A DNA stretch of 10,289 nt from DATCSE01 sp036568605 (lineage in GTDB: Bacteria; Pseudomonadota; Gammaproteobacteria; Burkholderiales; Burkholderiaceae_C): contig DATCSE010000551.1 in the NCBI GenBank assembly GCA_036568605.1, positions 1 through 10,289 on the forward strand, in the 5' to 3' direction. The translations under genes were made by a program, and so were the position numbers. Each line of letters opens with the position of its first letter. The stretch's first letter is position 1. This document shows, in pieces, positions 1-6,498 of the stretch. The notes below the pieces were generated by a model, which was not told where the DNA came from, made no database searches, and saw only the letters and a program-made list of their open reading frames with translations.

Positions 1-480
1 GGGCTGGTGCTGGCGGCGACGATCCCGCTCGCCGGGCGGCTCGCCGACCGGCTGCCGGTCTCGCGCATCGTCGCGAGCGGGTTGCTGCTGCTGGCCGCAT
101 CGTTCTTCCTGATGGTGACGGTGGGGCTCGCGAGCTCGCCCTGGTGGATCGTCGCATGGGCGATCGTCGGACGCATCGGGCTCGGCTGCGTGCTGCCGTC
201 GCTGAACCTGGGCGCGATGCGCGGGCTGCCCGACGAGCTGATCTCGCAGGGCGCGAGCACGATCAACTTCATGCGCCAGCTCGGCGGCGCTGTGGGCATC
301 AGCCTGGTCGGCATCGTGCTCGAGTGGCGGCTGCAGGCGCGCCACGATGTCCCGGTGCGCGCGTTCCACGAGACCTTCGTGCTGATCGGCTGCATCACCG
401 CCTGCGCGGTGCTGGCCGCGTTGCGGATGGCGCCGCGGCCCGAGCCCGTCGAAGCGGCGCGCCCGTCCGACGCTGCCTAG
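1..480 (+). CDS. MFS transporter, DHA2-type drug/H+ antiporter, C-terminal part
   Basis: This is the 3' end of an inner-membrane exporter gene; the frame is open from the first base, so the start lies outside the window. The visible 159 residues alternate hydrophobic helices with short charged loops. An early loop reads GRLADRL, the loop pattern typical of MFS proteins after a transmembrane helix. A later stretch reads INFMRQLGGAVGISLVG, which closely resembles the late helix region of EmrB/QacA-type (DHA2, 14-helix) proton-coupled drug exporters. The end is a hydrophobic helix (about residues 125-145) followed by a short polar tail. Known for the family: proton-driven efflux of toxic compounds or metabolites. 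The substrate cannot be told from this fragment. The next gene begins 17 bp downstream on the same strand, so the two are probably co-transcribed. Confidence 0.88.
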   Translation, partial: GLVLAATIPLAGRLADRLPVSRIVASGLLLLAASFFLMVTVGLASSPWWIVAWAIVGRIGLGCVLPSLNLGAMRGLPDELISQGASTINFMRQLGGAVGISLVGIVLEWRLQARHDVPVRAFHETFVLIGCITACAVLAALRMAPRPEPVEAARPSDAA

Positions 481-497
481 AATCCGGCGCGACACAC

Positions 498-1745
498 ATG
501 AATCTCGACATCGAATCACTTCCCGCGCAGTGCGACGTGCTCGTCGTCGGCGCAGGCCCGGCCGGCAGCGCCGCGGCGTTGACGCTGGCGCGCGCCGGCA
601 TCGGCGAGGTCGTGCTGGTCGACCAGCACGCGTTCCCGCGCGACAAGGTCTGCGGCGACGGCCTGATCCCCGACGCGCACAATGCGCTGCGCAAGCTCGG
701 CGTGCTCGACGCGGTGATGGCGCAGGCGCGCGCCAGCGGCCATGTCGGCTGCATAGGCCCGCGCGGCGGACGCGTCGACGTGCCGGGCACGCTCGCAGTG
801 CTGCCGCGCAAGCAGCTCGACGACATCCTGTGCCGCGCCGCCGTCGCAGCCGGCGTGCGCATGCATGCGCCGCTGCGCTTTGTCGCGCCGCTCGAGGACG
901 CAGCGGGCACGGTCGTCGGCGCGAGCTTGCAGCACGGCGAGGTCACGCGCGAGCTGCGCGCACGCTGGGTCGTGCTCGCGACCGGTGCGGTGCCTGCCGC
1001 GCTGATGGCGGCGGGCATGTCCGAGCGCCACACGCCCAGCGGCGTCGCGCTGCGCGGCTACGTGAAGAACGACGCGATGGTCGGCAAGCTCGACAAGCTC
1101 GAGGTCGTCTGGCACCGCGCGCTGGCGCCCGGTTACGGCTGGATCTTCCCGTGCCGCGACGGCGTCTTCAACATCGGCGTCGGCGTGGCCGACAGCCACA
1201 CGCGCTCGCGCCACGGCCGGCTGGTCAAGCGCGAAGCCAACCTGCGCGAGGTGTTCGATGACTTCAAGCGCATCTACGCACCGGCGCGCGAGCTGATGGC
1301 GACCGGCACGCCGCTCGGTCCGCTGAAGGGCGCGCCGCTGCGCTGCACGCTCGAAGGCGCGCGCTATACGCGGCCCGGTCTGCTCGTCACCGGCGAAGCG
1401 GCGGGCAGCACCTACTCGTTCACCGGCGAAGGCATCGGCAAGGCACTGGAGACCGGCATCCACGCGGCCGAGGCGATCGTCGCGGGACGTCTCGGAAACG
1501 GCGCGGACGATGCGTCGGTCCGCACCGACTACGAGGCGCGCCTGGTGGCGCTGAAGCCGCGGTTTGCGCTGTACCAGAAGGCGAACCGCGTGAACGCGCA
1601 TCCCTGGCTGGCCGATCTGCTGATCTGGCGCGCGAAGAACAGCCCGCGCTTGCTGCGGCGGATGTCGGGGGTGCTGAATGAGACCAGCAATCCGGGGAAT
1701 CTGGTGAGTGTGAAGGGGATTGTTAGGTTGTTTGTGGAGCGCTGA
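498..1745 (+). CDS. Geranylgeranyl reductase family FAD-dependent oxidoreductase
   Basis: A 415-residue flavoprotein, the usual length for the geranylgeranyl reductase (GGR) superfamily. It opens with a Rossmann FAD site, GAGPAG at residues 18-23. An acidic residue (Asp42) follows at the end of the second strand, then FPRDKVCGDGLIP at 46-58, the family hallmark around the conserved Cys-Gly-Asp-Gly. The second FAD motif is GEAAG at about 299-303, within a Ser/Thr-Gly-Glu-Gly-Ile segment. Family members reduce isoprenoid double bonds (chlorophyll side chains, archaeal lipids, quinones) or act as less defined monooxygenases, so the substrate is not assignable. No signal peptide is seen, so it should be cytoplasmic or peripheral to the membrane. 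I chose the ATG at 498 because the FAD motif follows at the normal distance; upstream sequence in this frame overlaps the exporter gene. No clear Shine-Dalgarno is visible, which fits coupling to the exporter 17 bp upstream. The last 20 or so codons differ in base use from the rest, being rich in G and T. Confidence 0.87.
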   Translation: MNLDIESLPAQCDVLVVGAGPAGSAAALTLARAGIGEVVLVDQHAFPRDKVCGDGLIPDAHNALRKLGVLDAVMAQARASGHVGCIGPRGGRVDVPGTLAVLPRKQLDDILCRAAVAAGVRMHAPLRFVAPLEDAAGTVVGASLQHGEVTRELRARWVVLATGAVPAALMAAGMSERHTPSGVALRGYVKNDAMVGKLDKLEVVWHRALAPGYGWIFPCRDGVFNIGVGVADSHTRSRHGRLVKREANLREVFDDFKRIYAPARELMATGTPLGPLKGAPLRCTLEGARYTRPGLLVTGEAAGSTYSFTGEGIGKALETGIHAAEAIVAGRLGNGADDASVRTDYEARLVALKPRFALYQKANRVNAHPWLADLLIWRAKNSPRLLRRMSGVLNETSNPGNLVSVKGIVRLFVER

Positions 1746-1794
1746 TCGGGGCTGGGGTTGTGCCGCTGCGCGGCGGCTTTGGTGCCCGGGGCGG

Positions 1795-1876
1795 CAGCCC
1801 GCCGGTCTCGCCCGGCCGGCGACCTCCTTTCATTTGCGGGCCCAAATGAAAGGAGGCAAAGCAAAGGGCCTCACAC
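1795..1876 (+). repeat. 82-bp interspersed-type repeat, copy 1
   Basis: This segment reappears in inverted orientation at 2049-2130, with 75 of 82 bases identical and no gaps by my alignment. The seven differences are at 1817, 1823, 1824, 1838, 1855, 1856 and 1872. The outer end begins CAGCCCGCCGGTCTCGCCC and the inner end finishes CAAAGCAAAGGGCC. A perfect hairpin sits in the middle. The similarity fades outward (about 7 of 12 bases match just outside) and stops sharply on the inner side. I take it to be a REP- or MITE-like non-coding element; its genome-wide copy number is unknown to me. Confidence 0.85.
1823..1856 (+). other. 14-bp perfect hairpin inside repeat copy 1
   Basis: The left arm at 1823-1836 (CCTCCTTTCATTTG) is the exact reverse complement of the right arm at 1843-1856, with a 6-base loop CGGGCC. 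It lies about 80 bp past the stop codon of the flavoprotein gene. It could end that transcript, but it lacks the run of T expected after a Rho-independent terminator and its stem is AT-rich near the loop. Its structure is better explained as a feature of the repeat, because copy 2 carries the matching hairpin with compensatory base changes. Confidence 0.8.
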
Positions 1877-2048
1877 CCCGCTCATTCAGTACAAGGTGTA
1901 GCTAGAAGAAGTCGGTTGATGGCGAGCCGTTCAGTTCCACCATCGGCTCGGCCATCCCAGAAGACTTGCGACGAGAGCGCGCCACGGTGACGGGTTGAGC
2001 CCCTCGTTCATCAGCCGCGTTCTCTTGCCGAAGCGTTGGGCTCGAATC
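1877..2048. other. Gene-free spacer between the two inverted repeat copies
   Basis: These 172 bp lie between the inverted copies and have lower GC than the flanking genes (21 of 44 G or C in the first 44 bases, by hand count). I find no convincing gene: open frames here run through the repeats and resemble no family I know. The spacer has its own dyads. One is a 12-pair stem with a single bulge at 1918-1956. Another is a 6-base pair of arms, GAGCCC at 1997-2002 and GGGCTC at 2038-2043. The stretch may be the core of a small non-autonomous element or a structured RNA. Neither is proven. Confidence 0.5.
1918..1956. other. Bulged hairpin in the spacer
   Basis: The left arm at 1918-1929 (GATGGCGAGCCG) pairs with the right arm at 1944-1956 over 12 base pairs, with one extra base bulged in the right arm. 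The loop is the 14 bases at 1930-1943. There is no T tract on either side, so a Rho-independent terminator is unlikely. It may belong to a structured transcript or be a protein-binding dyad. Confidence 0.5.
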
Positions 2049-2130
2049 GTGTTAGGCCCTTTGCTTTGGTTCCTTTCATTTGGGCCAGCAAATGAAAGGA
2101 ACTCGCCTGCCGGGCGAGACCGGCGGGCTG
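2049..2130 (-). repeat. 82-bp interspersed-type repeat, copy 2 (inverted)
   Basis: This is the reverse-complement partner of the copy at 1795-1876. It contains a 14-bp hairpin: the left arm 2069-2082 pairs with the right arm 2089-2102 around the loop GGCCAG. Compared with copy 1, the two outermost stem pairs change from C-G and C-G to G-C and T-A (read in copy 1 orientation), so pairing is kept. It ends 81 bp upstream of the amidotransferase start codon and could lie in that gene's leader. A frame starting at 2080 that runs into the amidotransferase is an artefact of the repeat. Confidence 0.85.
2069..2102 (-). other. 14-bp perfect hairpin inside repeat copy 2
   Basis: Arms 2069-2082 and 2089-2102 are perfectly complementary around the 6-base loop at 2083-2088. 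The inner 12 pairs are identical to those of the hairpin at 1823-1856, while the outer two pairs are replaced by other Watson-Crick pairs. No T tract follows on either strand. Confidence 0.8.
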
Positions 2131-2211
2131 TCGCGCCCAGCGACAAACAGGCCCGCGCAGCGCCCCAGAACGCATGGCACCATTCACCGTCAAGCAATCG
2201 ACTCAAACGCC

Positions 2212-2973
2212 ATGTGCCAGCTCCTCGGCATGAACGCCAACACGCCCACCGACGTGATGTTCAGCTTCACCGGTTTCTCGACCCGCGCGGCCGAGCACAA
2301 GGACGGTTTCGGCATCGCGTTCTTCGAAGGCGCCGGCGTGCGGCTGATGGTCGATGCGCAGAGCGCGCGGCATTCGCCGATCGCCGAGATGGTGCGGCGC
2401 TACCCCATCAAGAGCGACAACATCGTTGCGCACATCCGCAAGGCGACGCAGGGTCGGGTCGCGCTCGAGAACACGCATCCGTTCGTGCGCGAGCTGTGGG
2501 GCCGCTACTGGGTGTTCGCGCACAACGGCGACCTGAAGGGTTATGCGCCGCGGCTGCACGGCGCGTTCCGCCCGGTCGGCGAGACCGACAGCGAACGCGC
2601 GTTCTGCTGGCTGATGCAGGAGCTCGCGAAGGCGCACGCGAGCGTGCCGCCGGTGGCCGAGCTGACCGCGACGCTTTCGGAGCTGGTGCCGGTCATCGCT
2701 GCGCACGGCACGTTCAATTTCACGTTGTCGAACGGCCAGGCACTGTGGGCGCACTGCTCGACCCATCTGCACCACCTGGTGCGCCAGCATCCGTTCACCC
2801 GCGCGTCGCTGCAGGACGAGGATGTCACGGTCGATTTCGCCGAGCTCACGTCGGCGCGCGATCGGGTCGCGGTCGTCGTGACCGAGCCGCTGACGCACGA
2901 CGAGATCTGGCAGCCGTTCGCGCCCGGCGAGCTGCGAGTGTTCGTCGACGGGGCACCGTTTGCCGCCGCCTGA
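2212..2973 (+). CDS. yafJ: Class II glutamine amidotransferase, YafJ family
   Basis: A 253-residue protein, almost the length of E. coli YafJ, made of a single Ntn-type glutaminase domain. Met1 is followed directly by Cys2, the expected catalytic nucleophile once the initiator Met is removed; this fixes the start at 2212 although no Shine-Dalgarno is visible. Other family landmarks in order: DGFGIAFF at 31-38, HIRKAT at 74-79, THPF at 88-91, HNG at 104-106 (oxyanion-hole Asn and Gly) and TDSE at 125-128. Known for the family: hydrolysis of glutamine to glutamate and ammonia. YafJ proteins lack the synthase domain of GlmS, PurF or AsnB, so the acceptor is unknown; the closest described role is as a predicted amidotransferase. 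No signal peptide or membrane segment is seen. It follows the repeat region and precedes a LytTR regulator on the same strand by 170 bp. Confidence 0.9.
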   Translation: MCQLLGMNANTPTDVMFSFTGFSTRAAEHKDGFGIAFFEGAGVRLMVDAQSARHSPIAEMVRRYPIKSDNIVAHIRKATQGRVALENTHPFVRELWGRYWVFAHNGDLKGYAPRLHGAFRPVGETDSERAFCWLMQELAKAHASVPPVAELTATLSELVPVIAAHGTFNFTLSNGQALWAHCSTHLHHLVRQHPFTRASLQDEDVTVDFAELTSARDRVAVVVTEPLTHDEIWQPFAPGELRVFVDGAPFAAA

Positions 2974-3029
2974 GCGGGTCTTGCGCCCCCCCGGGGTGAG
3001 GGGCCGGAGCGCGCGGCCCGGTGTCTTGC

Positions 3030-3052
3030 GGCAAACCGGAAATCGGGCAAAC
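3030..3052. promoter_or_regulatory. Direct repeat GGCAAAC upstream of the LytTR gene
   Basis: The heptamer GGCAAAC occurs at 3030-3036 and again at 3046-3052, 16 bp apart. On the minus strand each reads GTTTGCC, and the second one (TCAGTTTGC) is near the described LytTR-protein half-site pattern. LytTR proteins bind direct repeats, so this could be an autoregulatory site. However, the spacing is shorter than the roughly 21 bp usual for the family and the other copy fits poorly. This is a weak call. Confidence 0.2.
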
Positions 3053-3143
3053 TGATGCTTTCCCTGCGCACGCCCCGCGTCGCGCATCGCGTCTGATGCC
3101 TGCAGACGCCTCCTCGCCCCCGTCGCCCGCCCTCCTCGCCCCG

Positions 3144-3899
3144 ATGCCCACCGCCCTGATTGCCGATGACGACGACGCGCCGCGCGCGCAACTGGTCGCC
3201 GAGTTGCAGCGCGACTGGCCCGAGCTGCAGGTGGTGCAGGAGTGCGTGAACGGCGTCGACGCCTGGGACGCCTTCCTCGAGCACGAGCCGCAGGTCTGTT
3301 TCCTGGACGTGCGCATGCCGGGGCTGACCGGCATCGAGGTCGCGCAGCGCATCCGCTCGCGTGCCCACATCGTGTTCGTCGCCGCGTCCGGTGACCACGC
3401 GCTCGCCGCCTTCGATGCCGGCGCGGTCGACTATGTGCTCAAGCCGTTCGATGCCGAGCGTCTCGCGCAGGCCTGCCAGCGAATCAAGACGCGCCTGGCG
3501 GCCACGCCCAGCGCCGCCCCGGTCGACCTGCAGTCGCTGCTGACCCAGCTCGTCGGCCAGGTGCGCAAGCCGGCGCCGCTGGAGGTGATCCAGGCCGGCG
3601 TCGGCAAGGACCTGCGGCTGGTGCGCGTCGAGGACGTCGTCTACTTCGAGGCGGACAACCGCCACACCCGCGTCGTCTACGACGGCAGCGAGGCGGTGAT
3701 CCGCACGCCGCTGAAGGAGCTGCTCGCGCAACTCGACGCGAACCGCTTCTGGCAGGTGCACCGTTCGGTGGTCGTCAATCAGCGCCACATCGCGGACGCG
3801 GTGCGGGTCGACGACAGCACGATGGTGCTGACGCTGCGCGGCCGCGATGAGAAGCTGCCAGTGTCGCGGCATTTCCAGAGCCTGTTCGACGCGGCGTGA
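3144..3899 (+). CDS. LytTR-family response regulator (AlgR/LytR type)
   Basis: A two-domain transcription factor of 251 residues. The receiver domain spans about residues 3-118, with an acidic pocket (ADDDD, residues 7-11), the phospho-acceptor Asp55 in LDVRMPG and the conserved Lys100 in VLKPF. The LytTR DNA-binding domain covers about 146-248, with the family segments VYFEADNRHTRVV and FWQVHRSVVVNQRHI. Phosphorylation by a membrane LytS-type kinase normally drives DNA binding; no kinase gene lies next to it here. One oddity: the switch Thr/Ser usually found in FVTA is Ala80 (FVAA), which could alter signal transmission. I chose ATG 3144 because the receiver begins immediately (MPTALIADD). 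In-frame starts at 3096 and at GTG 3021 would add low-complexity Ala/Pro/Ser residues with no domain. The stop is 139 bp before the carboxypeptidase start. Confidence 0.9.
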   Translation: MPTALIADDDDAPRAQLVAELQRDWPELQVVQECVNGVDAWDAFLEHEPQVCFLDVRMPGLTGIEVAQRIRSRAHIVFVAASGDHALAAFDAGAVDYVLKPFDAERLAQACQRIKTRLAATPSAAPVDLQSLLTQLVGQVRKPAPLEVIQAGVGKDLRLVRVEDVVYFEADNRHTRVVYDGSEAVIRTPLKELLAQLDANRFWQVHRSVVVNQRHIADAVRVDDSTMVLTLRGRDEKLPVSRHFQSLFDAA

Positions 3900-3904
3900 C
3901 GGCA

Positions 3905-3933
3905 GGCCGCGGCCGCGCGAATCCGCCGCGGCC
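3905..3933 (+). terminator. GC-rich hairpin after the LytTR gene
   Basis: GGCCGCGG at 3905-3912 pairs exactly with CCGCGGCC at 3926-3933 around a 13-base loop, starting 5 bp after the stop codon. The stem is strong, but no T tract follows, so it is at best a Rho-assisted or pausing structure. In DNA this GC-rich, 8-bp arms can arise by chance. Confidence 0.25.
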
Positions 3934-4038
3934 CATGATCTCCCGGCCCATGTTCAAATGCCGCCGACGCGGCACGGCCGCATCGCCGTCTTCATCGTCA
4001 TCACGAGGCCACGCCCGGACCCGCCTGATCTGCAACCC

Positions 4039-5748
4039 ATGACCGCCCCCGCCACGCCGATTCCGCAGTTCGACACCTTCTACCGCTACGACGCACTGAC
4101 CCGGCTGCTGTTCGACTACGCCGACGCGCACCCCGCGCTGCTGACGGTGACCTCGATCGGCAAGAGCTTCGAAGGCCGCGACATCTGGGTCGCGACGGTG
4201 ACCAACAGCGCCACCGGCCCCGACACCGACAAGCCCGCGTTCTGGGCCGACGGCAACATCCACGCCGCCGAGCTGACCGCCAGCACCGCGGTGCTGTACT
4301 ACCTGCACCAGCTCGTCACCGGCTACGGCCGCGACCCTCAGATCACGCACCTGCTGGACACCCGCGCCGTGTACCTGTGCCCGCGCCTGAATCCGGACGG
4401 CGCCGAGCTCGCGCTGGCCGAGCGGCCGCGCCACATCCGCTCGAGCACGCGGCGCTACCCGTTCGAAGAGGACCCGGTCGACGGCCTGCGCATCGAGGAT
4501 GTCGACGGCGACGGCCGGGTGCTGTTCATGCGCGTGCCCGATCCGCACGGCGGCTACAAGAAGAGCGAGCAGGATCCGCGGCTGATGGTGCCGCGCCGCC
4601 CCGGCGAGTTCGGCGGCGAGTATTACCGGCTGATGCCCGAGGGCACGCTGATCAACTACGACGGCCTGACGATCAACGTCAACCGCGACCCCGAGGGGCT
4701 GGACCTGAACCGCAACTTCCCGGCCGCCTGGCGCCAGGAGTTCGAGCAGGTCGGCGCCGGCGAGTACCCGACGAGCGAGCCCGAGGTCAAGGCGATGATC
4801 GACTTCGTGGTCGCGCATCCGAACATCGGCGCGGCGATCAGCTACCACACGCACAGTGGCGTGATCCTGCGGCCGATGGGCACGGCCAGCGACGACGACA
4901 TGATCCCCGAGGACTTGTGGTCGATCAAACGCTTCAGCACGCTGGGCACCGAGCTGACCGGCTACCCGGCGGTCAGCATCTGGCACGACTTCAAGTACCA
5001 CCCGAAGGAAACGATAGGCGGCACGCAGGACTGGTTCTACGAGCACCTGGGTGCGCTGTTCTGGGTGGTCGAGCTGTGGGCGCCGAACCGCGAGGCCGGC
5101 ATCGGCGACTACAAGTGGATCGACTGGTACCGCGACCACCCGGTCGAGGACGACCTGAAGCTGCTGAAGTGGAGCGACGAGCAGTGCGCCGGCCAGGCGC
5201 ACGTGGACTGGAGGCCGTTCATGCACCCGCAGCTGGGCGCGGTCGAGATCGGCGGCTGGGACAAGATGAACTACTGGCGCAACCCGCCGCCGCATCTGCG
5301 CGAACGCGAAGTCGCGCGCTTCCCGGCGTGGATGACGCAGGTCGCGCTGTCGCTGCCCAGGCTCGAGCTGGTGCGCACCGAGGTGCGCGCGCTCGGGCCC
5401 GACACGTGGCGCATCCGCTTCGCGGTCGGCAATGCCGGCTGGCTGCCGGCCTACGTGACCCGGCGCGCGCTCGAGCGCAAGACCGTGCGCGGCGTGATCT
5501 TCGAGATCCACCTGCCCGACGGCAACCCGGAGGTCTCGCTGATCGGCGGCAAGCCGCGCGTCGAAGGCGCGCAGCTCGAGGGCCATGCGCCGAAGGCGTC
5601 GCTGCAAGCGTTCCTGCCGAACCGCGAAGTCAGCGGCGACCGCACCTTCGTCGAATGGGTCGTGCGCGCGCCCAAGGGCACGCACCTCGCGCTGACCGCC
5701 CGCGCGGATCGCGCCGGCGTGGTGCGCACCGAGGTCAGCCTGGACTGA
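4039..5748 (+). CDS. M14-family zinc carboxypeptidase
   Basis: A metallocarboxypeptidase of 569 residues. The zinc ligands fit the M14 pattern: His75 and Glu78 in NIHAAE, and His270 in AISYHTHS. The substrate carboxylate site appears as Asn224-Arg225 in DLNRNFP, and the catalytic Glu is probably Glu345 in FWVVELW. An N-terminal segment, FYRYDALTRLL (about 14-24), and SFEGRDIWV (about 43-51) are typical of bacterial M14 enzymes. After residue 430 comes a beta-rich C-terminal region that I cannot name. The enzyme would trim C-terminal residues from peptides, but specificity is not readable. No signal peptide is seen with ATG 4039, which starts just before the conserved domain. In-frame ATGs at 3847 and 3958 are less likely: the first overlaps the LytTR gene and both add Arg/Pro-rich sequence. 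The 3' end overlaps the convergent racemase gene by 14 bp. Confidence 0.88.
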   Translation: MTAPATPIPQFDTFYRYDALTRLLFDYADAHPALLTVTSIGKSFEGRDIWVATVTNSATGPDTDKPAFWADGNIHAAELTASTAVLYYLHQLVTGYGRDPQITHLLDTRAVYLCPRLNPDGAELALAERPRHIRSSTRRYPFEEDPVDGLRIEDVDGDGRVLFMRVPDPHGGYKKSEQDPRLMVPRRPGEFGGEYYRLMPEGTLINYDGLTINVNRDPEGLDLNRNFPAAWRQEFEQVGAGEYPTSEPEVKAMIDFVVAHPNIGAAISYHTHSGVILRPMGTASDDDMIPEDLWSIKRFSTLGTELTGYPAVSIWHDFKYHPKETIGGTQDWFYEHLGALFWVVELWAPNREAGIGDYKWIDWYRDHPVEDDLKLLKWSDEQCAGQAHVDWRPFMHPQLGAVEIGGWDKMNYWRNPPPHLREREVARFPAWMTQVALSLPRLELVRTEVRALGPDTWRIRFAVGNAGWLPAYVTRRALERKTVRGVIFEIHLPDGNPEVSLIGGKPRVEGAQLEGHAPKASLQAFLPNREVSGDRTFVEWVVRAPKGTHLALTARADRAGVVRTEVSLD

Positions 5749-6478
5749 GCTCGGTCCCGGTCGGCGCTTCCGTGCGCTCGCGCTGAGCGAGCGACCACGC
5801 CACGACGCGCCGCGCGAGCGCCGCGGTCGCGTCGATCACCGGCAGCGGCGCGCTGCCCGGCCCCAGCACCAGCGGCACCTCGGTGCAGCCCAGCACCAGC
5901 GCTTGCGCGCCGCGCCGCGCCAGCGCGTGCGCAGCCGCCTGCAGCAGTTCGCGTCCACGCTCCACCGCGCCCGCCTTGACCGCGGCGATGCCGGGCATCA
6001 CCCATTCGCGCATCTCCGTGGCCTCGGGCGCGACCCAGCGCACGCGCGGCGCGCGCCGGCGGTACAGCCCCGAGGCCAGCGTCGCCTCGGTGCAGAGCAG
6101 GCCCAGCGTCGCCTGGTCGCCGACGCGCCGGACCGCGTCGTCCAGCGCCGCATCCACCAGGTGCAGCATCGGCAGCCCGAGCGCGGCCTGCAGCGCCTCG
6201 AACCACACGTGCGCGGTGTTGCAGGGCATCACCACCAGCCCGGCACCGGCATCGCGCAAGCGCCGGCCGCTCGCGATCATCGCGGCCAGCGGCGACTCGC
6301 CGTCGCCGCGGAACGCGGCGCTGCGGTCCGGCACCTGCGGAATCGACGCGACGATCAGCGGCACATGGTCCTGGTCGCGCTCGGCCGGGGTCGCGGCCAG
6401 CACCTTGTGCATGAAGTCGATGGTCGCCAGCGGCCCCATGCCGCCGAGCACGCCGACGATGCCGCCGCGTTCGTGCAT
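5735..6478 (-). CDS. Aspartate/glutamate racemase family protein
   Basis: A 247-residue, cofactor-independent amino acid racemase of the Asp/Glu/hydantoin racemase superfamily. It begins with GIVGVLGGMGPLATIDF (residues 6-22), the family's first substrate loop. Both catalytic cysteines are present: Cys86 in VVMPCNTAH and Cys198 in LVLGCTEVPL. These act as the paired acid and base that invert the alpha carbon. Its length and motifs resemble YgeA/RacX-type enzymes more than the peptidoglycan enzyme MurI; the substrate is probably aspartate, glutamate or another amino acid. I report ATG 6478. An in-frame GTG at 6502 overlaps the stop of the upstream binding-protein gene as GTGA and is equally possible, adding eight residues and implying translational coupling. 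Either way the two genes form one transcript. The 3' end overlaps the opposing carboxypeptidase gene. Confidence 0.9.
   Translation of the reverse strand: MHERGGIVGVLGGMGPLATIDFMHKVLAATPAERDQDHVPLIVASIPQVPDRSAAFRGDGESPLAAMIASGRRLRDAGAGLVVMPCNTAHVWFEALQAALGLPMLHLVDAALDDAVRRVGDQATLGLLCTEATLASGLYRRRAPRVRWVAPEATEMREWVMPGIAAVKAGAVERGRELLQAAAHALARRGAQALVLGCTEVPLVLGPGSAPLPVIDATAALARRVVAWSLAQRERTEAPTGTELSPG
5775..5793. terminator. Possible hairpin at the convergent gene ends
   Basis: CGCTCGC at 5775-5781 pairs with GCGAGCG at 5787-5793 around a 5-base loop, 26 bp past the carboxypeptidase stop and inside the 3' end of the racemase gene. It could help end the plus-strand transcript, but there is no T tract and it lies in coding sequence. 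Low confidence. Confidence 0.18.
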
Positions 6479-6498
6479 GCGGGTGTCGTGGCTGTCGT

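Noticed and set aside
144..497. An upstream extension of the flavoprotein gene
   Set aside because: It overlaps the exporter in another frame and reads as Arg/Ala-rich shadow sequence with no FAD-domain residues.
1823..1856. Rho-independent terminator of the flavoprotein gene
   Set aside because: There is no T tract after the stem, and the same hairpin recurs in the inverted copy, so it is a feature of the repeat rather than a dedicated terminator.
1931..2206. A 91-codon minus-strand open frame crossing the repeat region
   Set aside because: It runs through repeat copy 2 and its hairpin, has no recognisable domain and no Shine-Dalgarno. The long palindrome gives similar peptides on both strands.
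2080..2211. An N-terminal extension of the amidotransferase starting inside repeat copy 2
   Set aside because: Class II amidotransferases need Cys as the second residue, which fixes the start at 2212.
3775..5685. A 636-codon minus-strand open frame opposite the M14 gene
   Set aside because: It is a high-GC antisense shadow of a gene with clear catalytic motifs; its peptide is rich in Arg, Ala, Val and Asp without any domain.
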